DNA of 64,000 nucleotides from Acidimicrobiaceae bacterium (GTDB lineage: Bacteria; Actinomycetota; Acidimicrobiia; Acidimicrobiales; RAAP-2), in assembly GCA_003155135.1 (NCBI GenBank), contig PMFN01000022.1:50957-114956 (forward strand), written 5' to 3'. The notes under the pieces were generated by a model that was given only the letters and a program-made list of their open reading frames with translations, had not been told where the DNA came from and made no database searches. The translations under genes were made by a program, and so were the position numbers. Shown here in pieces: positions 35,581-44,431 of the stretch; position 1 is the first letter of the stretch, and every line of letters begins with the position of its first letter.

Positions 35581-36273
35581 TCAGCGGTCGCCCTCATTTT
35601 CGGCGGCCGGTGCGGCCACCAGCTTGTCCTCGGTCTCGGGATGGGTGGCCTCGTAGCCCTCCTCGAAGGTGCGCTCCTTGCGGCGTGAGCGCAGGAGCAA
35701 GGTGACCGCGGCGACCACCACCAGGGCCAGGACGGCGTAGGAGGCCCAGTTGGCGTATTTCTCGGCGCGTTGGTAGGCGTTGCCGACCAGGTAGCCCAGC
35801 ATGACGTAGCCGGTGCCCCAGATGACCCCCCCGGCGGCGTTGGCCATCAGGAAGGTGCGGTACCGCATGCCCGAGAGCCCGGCCAGGCCGGGAATGACCG
35901 CCCGCAGGAAGGCGGTGAAGCGGCCGATGAACACGGCCCACGCGCCGCGCGTCTTGAGCAGGCCCATCGCCCGGTCGATGCCGCCGCGGCGGTGCCGAAG
36001 GAGCTTGAAGTTGAGGACCCGCTCGCCGTAGCGCTTGCCAACCTCGAAGCCCACGCTGTCGCCGGTAATGGCGGCGACGATCACGAGCGGGATGAGGATG
36101 GCGAGCTGGACGCGGCCCTGGCTGGCGATGACCCCACCCAGGATGACTGCGGTCTCGCCGGGGAAGATGAAGCCGACGAAGATCGCCGCCTCGGAGAAGA
36201 CGAGGGCGAAGACAATGAGGTAGACGGCGAGCGGGCTCATGTGCAAGATGGGATCGAGGATCTGGGTCAGCAC
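35581..36273 (-). CDS. DedA family membrane protein
   Basis: A 230-residue DedA-type integral membrane protein, likely involved in lipid or undecaprenyl-phosphate translocation across the membrane. Hallmarks are VGFIFPGETAVILGGVIAS, GDSVGFEVGKRYGERVL, the charged GRFTAFLRAVIPGLAGLSGMRYRTF and a C-terminal helix followed by RRKERTFEEGYEA. The start is taken as the GTG at 36273, with GGGGGATGA ~9 bp upstream. The C-terminal tail is long and charged. It is a single gene, convergent with the GH1-like gene. Confidence 0.85.
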   Translation of the reverse strand: MLTQILDPILHMSPLAVYLIVFALVFSEAAIFVGFIFPGETAVILGGVIASQGRVQLAILIPLVIVAAITGDSVGFEVGKRYGERVLNFKLLRHRRGGIDRAMGLLKTRGAWAVFIGRFTAFLRAVIPGLAGLSGMRYRTFLMANAAGGVIWGTGYVMLGYLVGNAYQRAEKYANWASYAVLALVVVAAVTLLLRSRRKERTFEEGYEATHPETEDKLVAAPAAENEGDR

Positions 36274-36416
36274 ATCTTCATCATCCCCCGCAGGTCGGGT
36301 CGGGCCAACCCCGAGGCCGCGCGGCACGGCCCGCTCCCTATCCTGTGGTTGATGAGCTGGCGCGATGCACCCTGTGCTTCAGCGGTCTCTCAGCGCCAGT
36401 GCGCCAGACTGGGCTT

Positions 36417-37730
36417 ATGTCGCAGCGCAGCCGCCCGGTGCGCACGGTGAGCTCGAAGCCGGTGAGCACCCGGCCGGGGAGCCCGAAGACCAAGACGGTC
36501 ATGAAGCGCCCGGCGCGCTGGGTGTTCTGGTCCCCTCCGCCCCACGCCAACGCGATGGCCTCGTGGGCGCTGCTCCCGCTGCGGGCATTCCTCGGTTTCA
36601 CCTTCTGCTTCGCGGGGCTCCAGAAGCTCACCAATCCGAACTTCTTCAACGCGCAGAGCCCCTCGAGCATCCAGGCCCAGCTGATCGCCGCCAACCGCAT
36701 CAGCCCGCTGCACGTGCTGCTCGGCCACCTGCTGCAGTTCGCCACGCCACTCGGCATCGTCATCGCACTCGGCGAGCTGGCAGTCGGCATCGGTGCGCTC
36801 CTCGGCCTGTGGACCCGCATCGCCGCTCTGGGTGGCATGGCGCTGTCGGCCATGCTGTTCCTCACCGTCAGCTTCCACTCCTCCCCCTATTACACGGGCG
36901 CGGACATCGTGTTCTTCTTCGCCTGGACCCCGTTGCTCATCGCCGGTGCCGGGGTGCTCTCGCTCGACAGCCTCATCAGCTCGTTTGCCCGCAACGAGGT
37001 GGGGCAGGGCTCGCCGGTCTTCGTGCCCGTCACCTTCGAGCTCGTGCAGAAGGTGTGCGGCAACTTCGACGATGGCCACTGTGCCGCACAAAAGGGCGCG
37101 CCGTGCGACACCAAGGGCTGCCCCTACCTCGCCGCCCAGCACACTCCGAGCGTCCGGGCCAACCCCGACGCCGTCGACCGCAGGATGCTCGTGCTCGGCG
37201 GCGCGGCCGTGGCCACCGCGGGCATTGTCGGACTCACCACCGCGGGCATCTCGGCGGCGATCGGCCGGATGGTGGGCGGCGCCAAGGCGCCGAACTCGGG
37301 CTCGGGCACGTTGCCCGGGCCCTCCGCTTCGGGATCGACCTCGACGACCGCTCCCACGGGCGCCACGACCACCGCGCCGGCGGGTGTCACGACCACCACC
37401 ACGCCGGTGGCCGTCCCGGCCGGCACCCGAGTCGGGCCGGCCAAGGACGTGCCCGTCGGGGGTTCGGCCTCCTTCCAGCTGCCCTCGAGCGGCGACCCGG
37501 GATTGATGCTCCAACTCAGCTCGGGCAGCTTCCTCGCCTACGACGCCATCTGCCCGCACGCCGGCTGCACCGTGGGGTACTCGAGCGCGGCCAAGCTCAT
37601 CGTCTGCCCGTGCCACGGGTCCGAGTTCAACCCGTCCAACGGTGACGTCATCCAGGGGCCTGCCCCCCGAGGCCTCACGTCGTACCCGGTGGCCGAAGGC
37701 CCCGACGGCGAGCTGTACGTCAAAGACTGA
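36417..37730 (+). CDS. DoxX-like membrane domain fused to Rieske [2Fe-2S] domain
   Basis: A 437-residue fusion. The first part (~40-200) is DoxX/TQO-like with four helices (LPLRAFLGFTFCFAGLQKL, GIVIALGELAVGIGALLGL, ADIVFFFAWTPLLIAGAGVLS). A Cys-rich linker follows (CGNFDDGHC ... CDTKGC). Then there is an internal twin-arginine-like DRRMLVLGG (254-262) and one more helix, a Thr-rich linker, and a Rieske domain with ligands CPHAGC and CPCHGS. It probably passes electrons between the quinone pool and an extracellular partner. The ATG at 36417 is the start choice; later Met codons are possible. The neighbouring two-component pair may regulate it. Confidence 0.75.
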   Translation: MSQRSRPVRTVSSKPVSTRPGSPKTKTVMKRPARWVFWSPPPHANAMASWALLPLRAFLGFTFCFAGLQKLTNPNFFNAQSPSSIQAQLIAANRISPLHVLLGHLLQFATPLGIVIALGELAVGIGALLGLWTRIAALGGMALSAMLFLTVSFHSSPYYTGADIVFFFAWTPLLIAGAGVLSLDSLISSFARNEVGQGSPVFVPVTFELVQKVCGNFDDGHCAAQKGAPCDTKGCPYLAAQHTPSVRANPDAVDRRMLVLGGAAVATAGIVGLTTAGISAAIGRMVGGAKAPNSGSGTLPGPSASGSTSTTAPTGATTTAPAGVTTTTTPVAVPAGTRVGPAKDVPVGGSASFQLPSSGDPGLMLQLSSGSFLAYDAICPHAGCTVGYSSAAKLIVCPCHGSEFNPSNGDVIQGPAPRGLTSYPVAEGPDGELYVKD

Positions 37731-37759
37731 TCGACGTGCCTCGCCATGACCTGTCGATG

Positions 37760-37775
37760 ACCGGGCCTCCCCGGT
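37760..37775. repeat. Inverted repeat between DoxX-Rieske gene and response regulator
   Basis: ACCGGG, loop CCTC, CCCGGT forms a perfect 6-bp stem. It ends 16 bp before the response-regulator start, so it could be a weak terminator of the upstream gene or a protein-binding site. No U tract follows. Confidence 0.35.
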
Positions 37776-37779
37776 GCAG

Positions 37780-37785
37780 TAGAAC
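37780..37785 (+). promoter_or_regulatory. Candidate -10 element before response regulator
   Basis: TAGAAC ends 6 bp before the GTG at 37792. It misses the final T of TANNNT, so it is weaker than the others of this kind in the window. Confidence 0.25.
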
Positions 37786-37791
37786 CGTGCC

Positions 37792-38469
37792 GTGCGGATC
37801 CTGATCATCGAAGACGAGGAGTCCCTCGCGGCAGCCGTCAAGGTCGGCCTTGAGGCGGAAGGCTTCACGGTCGATGTCGCCCACAACGGGCTGGACGGCC
37901 TCGAGATGGCGCGCGAGGACCTCTACGACCTCGTGGTGCTCGACATCCTGCTCCCGGGCATGAACGGGTTCCAGCTCTGCGCGACGTTGCGCTCGGACGC
38001 CAACTGGGTCCCGATCCTGATGCTGACCGCCAAGGTGGGCGAGCTCGACGAGACCGAGGCGCTCGACACCGGGGCGGACGACTTCTTGACCAAGCCGTTC
38101 TCGTTCGTGGTGCTCGTGGCACGCATCCGCGCCCTGCTGCGGCGTGGCCGGCCCGAGCGCCCGGCGGTCCTCGCGGCGGGGGATCTCACGTTGGATCCCA
38201 CCGAGCACCGGTGCCGGCGCGGGGAGGTCGAGATCGACCTCACGCCCCGCGAGTTCGCCCTCCTCGAGTTCTTCCTGCGCGTGGCGGGTGAGGCCGTGAC
38301 CAAGCGTGACATCCTCGACCACGTCTGGGGCGACGACTTCGCAGGTGACCCCAACATCGTCGAGGTCTACGTCGGCTACCTCCGGCGCAAGATCGACGCG
38401 CCGTTCGACCGCGCCGCCTTGGAGACGGTTCGCGGCATCGGCTACCGCCTCAATGCCGACGGCGGCTGA
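37792..38469 (+). CDS. OmpR-type two-component response regulator
   Basis: A 225-residue DNA-binding response regulator. The receiver domain has the acidic pair in IIEDEE, the phosphoryl-acceptor Asp51 in VVLDILLPG and Lys101 in LTKPFSF. The C-terminal winged helix has LTPREFALLEFFLRVAGE, the recognition helix region VWGDDFAGDPNIVEVYVGYLRRKID and a final ETVRGIGYRL. The histidine-kinase gene overlaps its 3' end by 17 bp, so the two are co-expressed. Its targets are unknown; the DoxX-Rieske gene 61 bp upstream is one candidate. Confidence 0.93.
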   Translation: MRILIIEDEESLAAAVKVGLEAEGFTVDVAHNGLDGLEMAREDLYDLVVLDILLPGMNGFQLCATLRSDANWVPILMLTAKVGELDETEALDTGADDFLTKPFSFVVLVARIRALLRRGRPERPAVLAAGDLTLDPTEHRCRRGEVEIDLTPREFALLEFFLRVAGEAVTKRDILDHVWGDDFAGDPNIVEVYVGYLRRKIDAPFDRAALETVRGIGYRLNADGG

Positions 38470-39877
38470 CCCCGCGGGCGCCCGCGTCGAGCCCCCCGCG
38501 CACGAGCGCCGCGTGGAGGGCGCGGCGCGCTCCGTGTTCAGCTCCGTGCGGGTGCGCATCACCATCGCCGCCCTGCTCGTGGTGGCCGTGACGCTGGCCG
38601 TCGGCGGCGCAGGCCTCGTGTTCCTGGTGCACCGCTCGCTCGTGAACAACGCCCGCAGCGCGGTGATCAGCGAAGCGGACAACGTCGGCTCCGTCGTCGC
38701 CCAGGGCGTGGTGCCCACACACCTGGTGGTGCGCGTCGGCACCGCCGTCCAGGTCGTCAATGCAAAGGGGCAGGTCCTCACCTCGTCGGGCGACCTCGAC
38801 CGGCGCGGCCCGGTCACGACCATCCGGCCGCCGGTCGGCGGCCGGATGATCCTGGCCACCACCGGGGAGCTCCCCGGTGACGACGACGCCGACACCACGG
38901 TGGCCGTGACCGTCTCCTCGCCGAAGGGGCCGCTCACCGTCTATGCCGTGAGCAGCGGCGAGGCGACCGAGAACTCCACGCACCTGCTCGGCTTCTTCCT
39001 CGCCCTCGGGCTCCCGTTCGTGCTGCTCATCTCGGGCCTGGCCGCCTGGATCCTGGCCGGCAGGGCGCTGCGTCCCGTCGAGTCGATCCGTGCCGAGGTG
39101 GCCGACATCTCGGGCCGCGACCTCAACCGCCGGGTCCCCGAGCCGCCCATCGACGACGAGATCGGTCGGCTGGCGCGCACCATGAACGCCATGCTGGCGC
39201 GCCTCGAGGCGAGCACCGACCGGCAGCGCCAGTTCGTCTCGGACGCCTCCCACGAGCTGCGCAGCCCGCTCGCCGCACTGCTGGCCCAGGTGGAGGTGGC
39301 GCGAGCCCACCCCGAGCGCGCCGACTGGGAGGCGGTCAGCGACGTCGTCGCCGCCGAGGGGTCGAGGCTCGAGCGGATCATCGACGAGCTGCTGCTCCTG
39401 GCGAGGAGCGACGAGGGCCAACTCGAGGCCGGCACCGAGCCGGTCGACCTGGACGAGCTGGTCTTTGGTGAGGCGCAGCGCCTCTCGGCGGTCACCGACA
39501 TCGCCGTCGACCTGCACGGGGTCACCGCCGGCCGGGTGACCGGGGATACCGAGCAGCTCCGCCGGGTGGTGCGCAACCTGGCCGACAATGCCGCACGCCA
39601 CGCCCGCTCGACCGTTGCGTTCGAGGTCGGCCACCATGACGGTGTGGTGGAGCTGGCGGTGAGCGACGACGGTCCCGGGATCCCGCCCGACCAGCGGCTG
39701 CGGGTCTTCGAGCGCTTCGCCCGCCTCGACGAGGCCCGTGACCGCCCCGGGGGTGGCACCGGCCTCGGACTCGCCATCGTGGGCGAGATCGTCCAGGCGC
39801 ACGGCGGCAGCGTCATGGTCACCGACGCGGCGCCCGGCGCGCGCTTCGAGGTGGAACTCCCCGCCTACCCGGACTGA
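38453..39877 (+). CDS. Sensor histidine kinase
   Basis: A 474-residue membrane histidine kinase. A cytoplasmic N-terminus of ~30 residues leads to helix 1 (TIAALLVVAVTLAVGGAGLVFLV), an extracellular sensor region of ~100 residues and helix 2 (LALGLPFVLLISGLAAWILAG). A HAMP domain follows, then HisKA with His267 in SDASHELRSPL. The ATPase domain has NLADNAARHA, SDDGPGIPPDQRLRVFERF and GGGTGLGLAIVGEIV. The signal is unknown. The start at 38453 overlaps the response regulator by 17 bp, which is normal for coupled pairs. Confidence 0.92.
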   Translation: MPTAADPAGARVEPPAHERRVEGAARSVFSSVRVRITIAALLVVAVTLAVGGAGLVFLVHRSLVNNARSAVISEADNVGSVVAQGVVPTHLVVRVGTAVQVVNAKGQVLTSSGDLDRRGPVTTIRPPVGGRMILATTGELPGDDDADTTVAVTVSSPKGPLTVYAVSSGEATENSTHLLGFFLALGLPFVLLISGLAAWILAGRALRPVESIRAEVADISGRDLNRRVPEPPIDDEIGRLARTMNAMLARLEASTDRQRQFVSDASHELRSPLAALLAQVEVARAHPERADWEAVSDVVAAEGSRLERIIDELLLLARSDEGQLEAGTEPVDLDELVFGEAQRLSAVTDIAVDLHGVTAGRVTGDTEQLRRVVRNLADNAARHARSTVAFEVGHHDGVVELAVSDDGPGIPPDQRLRVFERFARLDEARDRPGGGTGLGLAIVGEIVQAHGGSVMVTDAAPGARFEVELPAYPD

Positions 39878-39890
39878 CCCAGCGAGGGGA

Positions 39891-40976
39891 TCAGTTGACG
39901 GCGCGTAGGGCCCGTTGGCCGGCCGAGAGCTTCGACCAGCGGGCCTCGACCTCGCCCATGAAGCGCTGGCCGCTCGCCACGTGGCGGAGCAGGTCGGCCT
40001 GGCCCTGGGGACGGGCCAGCATCCAGGAGTGACCGCCGGGGACCCACTGGACGGGGGTGCGGGCGATCTCGGAGAACTCGGCCGCGCACACCGAGTCCGA
40101 GATCCGGTCGAAGCAGCCCCACTCGGCGAGCAGCGGCATCCCCTGGGCGCTCAGCTGGCGCACCTCGGGGCGCAGGTCCACGCTCATGAGCATGGCGCCG
40201 ACCGGGAGGCTCTGGCCCATGGTGCGGACATTGCGGCGGAAGTCCGGGATCATCGAGCGCGCCGTCGAGTACATGCGACCGAGCAGGAGGTCCGGGACGT
40301 CGATCAGGACCGACGCCCCCATGTCGGCGAACGGGGCGACGTCGGGGAGGAACGGGCTCACCAGGGCCGGGACGATGCCGCGGCGCTGCTTCCACGCCGG
40401 CGTGGCCACGCCGTCGCGGTAGATGATCCCGATGGTGCGGTTGAAGTGGTCGTGCGCGTACTGCACGGCGACGGCCCCACCCATCGAGTGACCCAAGATG
40501 ACGGCGGGCCCGGCATCGAGGTGGTGCAGGATCAGCGAGACCTGGTGCGCCATCGCCTCGAGCGAGGTACTGGCCCACGGCATGGCGTCGCTGCCGCCGA
40601 ATCCCGGAAGGCTCGGGTTCACGACCCGCCAACCGAAGCGCTCCGCCAGGCGGGCGCTCTCACGCCAGTACATGGAGCCCCCGGCCAGGTAGCCGTGGAT
40701 GTTGACGGCCCACACCGGTGGCGACCCCGGGCCCTCGGGCCCGCACGTCGTGTCGTTGTCGGACACAGCGAAGCGCAGTCTGCGGCCCTCGACCCGCAGT
40801 TCTTCTTCGACCATGCGGATCTCGGGGGTGTGGCTCACCCTGCGGCGGTAGTGGTGCCGCGCGAGGCCGAGCGGGTCACGCAGACCGGGGTGCTGGGCGG
40901 CCGATGGGCCAGCGGTGCCTTCCGACGGGGCAACGGTCGCATCGAGCGCTCGCGATGGTGTCGCTGACGCTTGCAT
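39891..40976 (-). CDS. Alpha/beta hydrolase
   Basis: A 361-residue alpha/beta hydrolase. The core has NIHGYLAGGSMYWRES, LPGFGGSDAMPW, a nucleophile elbow GHSMGG (Ser164), and a late catalytic His in VPGGHSWMLARPQG. The N-terminal ~50 residues are low-complexity and Ala-rich, and no signal peptide is evident. It resembles the epoxide hydrolase/haloalkane dehalogenase-like and esterase groups; the substrate is not evident. A TTG at 40982 and an ATG at 40976 are both in frame. I prefer the ATG because a TAGGGT -10-like sequence lies 9 bp upstream. It is divergent from the GH31 gene with only ~65 bp between. Confidence 0.8.
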   Translation of the reverse strand: MQASATPSRALDATVAPSEGTAGPSAAQHPGLRDPLGLARHHYRRRVSHTPEIRMVEEELRVEGRRLRFAVSDNDTTCGPEGPGSPPVWAVNIHGYLAGGSMYWRESARLAERFGWRVVNPSLPGFGGSDAMPWASTSLEAMAHQVSLILHHLDAGPAVILGHSMGGAVAVQYAHDHFNRTIGIIYRDGVATPAWKQRRGIVPALVSPFLPDVAPFADMGASVLIDVPDLLLGRMYSTARSMIPDFRRNVRTMGQSLPVGAMLMSVDLRPEVRQLSAQGMPLLAEWGCFDRISDSVCAAEFSEIARTPVQWVPGGHSWMLARPQGQADLLRHVASGQRFMGEVEARWSKLSAGQRALRAVN

Positions 40977-40985
40977 ATGCAAACG

Positions 40986-40991
40986 ACCCTA
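40986..40991 (-). promoter_or_regulatory. Candidate -10 element for hydrolase gene (divergent promoter)
   Basis: TAGGGT on the minus strand, 9 bp before the ATG at 40976. It faces away from the plus-strand TAACCT at 41028, so the 65-bp space seems to hold two back-to-back leaderless promoters. Confidence 0.3.
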
Positions 40992-41027
40992 CCCCAGGTA
41001 CCGCCGATCCACCCGACGCGGCGCCGC

Positions 41028-41033
41028 TAACCT
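41028..41033 (+). promoter_or_regulatory. Candidate -10 element, leaderless start of GH31 gene
   Basis: TAACCT ends 8 bp before the ATG at 41042, which has no Shine-Dalgarno sequence. Confidence 0.35.
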
Positions 41034-41041
41034 CGCCGACC

Positions 41042-43654
41042 ATGGCTGCCGCGGGGGGACCCGTCCGTCGAGCGTCGCTCAAGCTCGAACTGCTGCTGCG
41101 CGAGATCGTGGACCTCGGACCGAAGACGATGAGTGCGATCGCGCGCAACAGCGTGGCCTGTGAAATGGACCGACGTCGCCAGAGCCGCCTTGCCCGGGCC
41201 CCCGCCACCACCCGCCTGCCCGGCCGGCTGCGCAGCATCGAGGCGCTGCGTCACGCGGGTTCGGTCGTCGGCGCGGTGGCCGTCTTCGCCGAGGCCGAGC
41301 TCGAGGTCCGCTTCCTCACCGACGAGATGGTGCGGGTCAGCTGGGGCCCGGCCACAGAGCCCCTCGGGTGGGCCAGAAACGGGGCCGACCCCGCCGGCGC
41401 GTCGGCGGTCGAGGTGCTGTCCAGAGCCGACCCCGCCGACGGTTGGGAGGTCCGCTCCAAGTCCCTGTGCGTGCGCATCGCGGTCGACGGGGGGCTCACC
41501 TACCTCGACGCCACGGGCCAGGTCGTGCGCACGGAGCTGGCGCCGCTGCGCCGCGGGCCGGTGCGCACGCACCGCGCCGTGCTGCGGGACGGCGAGCGGA
41601 TCTCGGGTCTCGGCGAGCAGGCGTCGCCCGTCGACCTGCGTGGCACCACCCACCGCCTGTGGAACCGGGACCCAGGCGGGGCCTGGGGCCCGGGCACCGA
41701 CCCCCTCTACTGCGCCATCCCGGTGCTCGTGGGTCTGAAGGCGGGGGCCGACGTCCTCGTGTTCTTCGAGAACACCCACGACGCGACCGTGACCATCGAC
41801 GACCCGTCGGTGACCGTGGCCGGCACGGCCTACGCCGAGCTGGCGTTCAGCGGCGGCATGCTCCGCCACTACGTGAGCACCGGGCCGCTGCCCGAGCTGC
41901 TCCGCCGCTACAGCGCGCTCACCGGGCGCCCCCCGCTGCCCCCGCGCTGGGCGCTCGGCTACCACCAGTGCCGGTGGGGCTACAAGAGCGAGTCGGACAT
42001 CCGCGAGGTGGCTGGGGGCTTCGCCGCCGAGGGGCTCCCGCTCAGCGCGGTGCACCTCGACATCGACTACATGCGCGGGTACCGCGTCTTTTCCATCGAC
42101 GAGGAGCGCTACCCCGATCTCGGCGCCCTCTCGCGCGAGCTCGCCGCACGCGGGACCCGGGTGGTCACCATCGTCGACCCGGCCATCCGCGAGGACCCCG
42201 ACTACGACGTCTACGCCGAGGGGAGCGCCGGCGGCTTCTTCGTGCGCAACGAGGACGGGACCCAGGCCCGGGGCACCGTCTGGCCCGGCTGGGCGGCCTT
42301 CCCCGACTTCACCGACCCCGACGCACGGGCATGGTGGGGCTCGCTCTACGAGCGCCTGACGGCACAGGGCGTGGCCGGCATCTGGCACGACATGAACGAG
42401 CCGACGTCGATCACGCTGTGGGGGGACCGCTCCCTCGCCAAGAGCACCCGTTTCGACGCCGAGGGCCGCGGCGGGGACCACGCAGAGGCCCACAACGCGT
42501 ACGGGCTCTTGATGGACCGCACCGGCTACGAGGCGCTCGAGCGGCTCCGGCCCGGGCACCGGCCCTTCGTCTTGTCGCGCGCCGGTTGGGCCGGCCTCCA
42601 GCGCTGGGCCTGGAACTGGACCGCCGACATCGAGTCGAGCTGGGAGGGGCTGCGCCAGCAGGTGGCGACCGTCATCGGCCTCGGTCTCTCGGGCGTGCCC
42701 TACAGCGGCTCGGACATCGGCGGCTTCAGCGGCGTCCCCTCCCCGGAGCTGTTCGTGCGCTGGCTCGAGCTCAGCGTGCTCCAGCCGTTCTGCCGCACCC
42801 ACTCGGTGCTCGGGGTCCCGTCGCGTGAGCCCTGGCGCTTCGAGCAGCCCTACCGTTCGGCCATCGGCGAGCTCATCTCGCTTCGCTACCGGTTGCTGCC
42901 CTACCTCTACACGCTGGCCGCCGAGGCGGCCGAGGCCGGCCATCCCCTGGTCCGACCGCTGGCGTGGCCCGCACCAGGCGACGAGGCGACGGGGAGCTCG
43001 CCGGACCCGAGGCTTGCCGCCGTCGATGATGCCTTCCTCCTCGGCGACGCGCTGCTCGTCGCCCCGGTCACCGCCGAGGGTGCGCGCCGGCGCACGGTCG
43101 AGCTGCCCTCGGGCCTGTGGTACCGATTGCGGCTCACCCCCGACGCCGAGCACCCACCGGGCGTGGCGGGCAGCGGCGAGGCCCCGCTCGGCGGGAGCAC
43201 GCACGTGACGCTCGACGCGCCCCTCGGCCAGCCGGTCGTGTTGGTGCGCGCCGGGACGGTCCTTCCGCTCGATGACGGCTGGGCCACCGGGGCCGAGGGC
43301 CGCTCAGGCCCGGTGAGCGAGGGGCACGAGCCGCGATTCCTCGCACTCCACTGCTTCCCCGACGCCGACGGCTCGGCGGTCGGCACCCTCTACGACGACG
43401 CCGGTGACGGCGACGGCGCGGCGAGACGCGACACCTTCACCTTCGGAGGATCCGGAGCGGGGCCGACGCTCGCCTGGCGGCGCGACGGCGGGTACCCCGC
43501 CCCCACGTTGGTACGCGTCGTCCTTCACGGCCGACGGGCGATGACGGCCGTGGTCGACGGCGCTCCCGTCGAGGTGGTGTCGGGCGCCGGCAGCACGAGC
43601 ATCGTCGAGTGCGGGCCGTTCGACGAGCTCACCGTCGAGTTCGCACCCCGCTGA
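41042..43654 (+). CDS. Glycoside hydrolase family 31 (alpha-glucosidase-like)
   Basis: An 870-residue GH31 enzyme, probably cleaving alpha-glucosidic bonds with retention. The N-terminal beta domain covers ~80-300. The TIM barrel has PPRWALGYHQCRWGYKSESDI, HLDIDYMRGYRVFSID, the nucleophile in WHDMNEP (Asp450) and the acid/base in GSDIGGF (Asp558), with the LSRAGWAGLQRWAWNWTADIES stretch between. No signal peptide is seen, so an internal substrate is likely. The first ~75 residues match no usual family feature. The frame is open upstream to 40718 but this region lies on the divergent gene and is not used. Confidence 0.9.
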   Translation: MAAAGGPVRRASLKLELLLREIVDLGPKTMSAIARNSVACEMDRRRQSRLARAPATTRLPGRLRSIEALRHAGSVVGAVAVFAEAELEVRFLTDEMVRVSWGPATEPLGWARNGADPAGASAVEVLSRADPADGWEVRSKSLCVRIAVDGGLTYLDATGQVVRTELAPLRRGPVRTHRAVLRDGERISGLGEQASPVDLRGTTHRLWNRDPGGAWGPGTDPLYCAIPVLVGLKAGADVLVFFENTHDATVTIDDPSVTVAGTAYAELAFSGGMLRHYVSTGPLPELLRRYSALTGRPPLPPRWALGYHQCRWGYKSESDIREVAGGFAAEGLPLSAVHLDIDYMRGYRVFSIDEERYPDLGALSRELAARGTRVVTIVDPAIREDPDYDVYAEGSAGGFFVRNEDGTQARGTVWPGWAAFPDFTDPDARAWWGSLYERLTAQGVAGIWHDMNEPTSITLWGDRSLAKSTRFDAEGRGGDHAEAHNAYGLLMDRTGYEALERLRPGHRPFVLSRAGWAGLQRWAWNWTADIESSWEGLRQQVATVIGLGLSGVPYSGSDIGGFSGVPSPELFVRWLELSVLQPFCRTHSVLGVPSREPWRFEQPYRSAIGELISLRYRLLPYLYTLAAEAAEAGHPLVRPLAWPAPGDEATGSSPDPRLAAVDDAFLLGDALLVAPVTAEGARRRTVELPSGLWYRLRLTPDAEHPPGVAGSGEAPLGGSTHVTLDAPLGQPVVLVRAGTVLPLDDGWATGAEGRSGPVSEGHEPRFLALHCFPDADGSAVGTLYDDAGDGDGAARRDTFTFGGSGAGPTLAWRRDGGYPAPTLVRVVLHGRRAMTAVVDGAPVEVVSGAGSTSIVECGPFDELTVEFAPR

Positions 43655-43660
43655 CCCGGA

Positions 43661-44431
43661 CTACGTGACGTCTCGCCGGAAGGTCGTGAAGTAGCCGAGC
43701 ACGGTGGGGACGATGCCCCAGGCGGCGAGGACCAGAACGCCGAGCCACCACGACAGCAGGTAGCTCGTCTGGTTGCCGCGTGCGATCCCGCCGGCGACCG
43801 CCGAAGCGGCGTCCGACGGCAGCCAGCGGCCCACCTGGGGCAGGAGGCCGGTGATGATCGGCTCGATGAGGAACGCGATGCCGAGGATGGCGAGCACGCC
43901 GGCCACCTGGTTCTTGATGAGCGTGCCGAAACCCAGGCCGAACAGGGCAAGGAGGGCGAAGGCACCGAGGAGGCCGGGGATGACCGCCCCCGCCTGGCCG
44001 AACAGTGCGCTGACCGAGCCGCCTTGGCTGACCAGCAGCGGGATGCCCAAGGCCCCGACGAAGAGCAGGCTCACCACCCCGAGGGCGATGCCCCACACCA
44101 CCGACGCGACGGCCTTGGCCACCAGCAGCTCGGGCCGACGCGGGGTGAGCAGGAGCGACGTGGTGATCACCTTGTGGCGGTACTCGCCGGTGATGCACAG
44201 GACCCCGATGATCGCCGCCATCCACACGCCCTCGCCGGTGTAGCCCGAGCCCACCAGCCGGCGCAGGCGGTGCTCGGCGACGGGGGCGACGAAGTGGACA
44301 TGGTTGCCGAAGCTCACGAGGAAGGCGGTGATGATCCCGAGCGCGGTGAGCAGCACCGTCACACCCACGACCACCCACGGCCCCGGCGTGGTGCGCAGCT
44401 TCAGCAGCTCGGCGCGGATGACCCGGATCAC
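43661..44431 (-). CDS. ABC-2 type transporter permease
   Basis: A 256-residue permease with six predicted helices. The N-terminus (IRAELLKLRTTPGPWVVVGVTVLLTALGI) is typical of the ABC-2 family. An extracellular loop and GEYRHKVITTSLLLTPRRPELLVAKA follow, the latter a conserved cytoplasmic coupling segment, then further helices. It forms an exporter with the ATPase encoded directly upstream, coupled by an ATGA overlap. The substrate is unknown; lipids, antibiotics or polysaccharides are common for this class. Confidence 0.85.
   Translation of the reverse strand: MIRVIRAELLKLRTTPGPWVVVGVTVLLTALGIITAFLVSFGNHVHFVAPVAEHRLRRLVGSGYTGEGVWMAAIIGVLCITGEYRHKVITTSLLLTPRRPELLVAKAVASVVWGIALGVVSLLFVGALGIPLLVSQGGSVSALFGQAGAVIPGLLGAFALLALFGLGFGTLIKNQVAGVLAILGIAFLIEPIITGLLPQVGRWLPSDAASAVAGGIARGNQTSYLLSWWLGVLVLAAWGIVPTVLGYFTTFRRDVT

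Noticed and set aside
40718-41041. In-frame extension upstream of the GH31 gene
   Set aside because: It is antisense to the divergent alpha/beta hydrolase and has no conserved sequence. A candidate -10 lies at 41028-41033.
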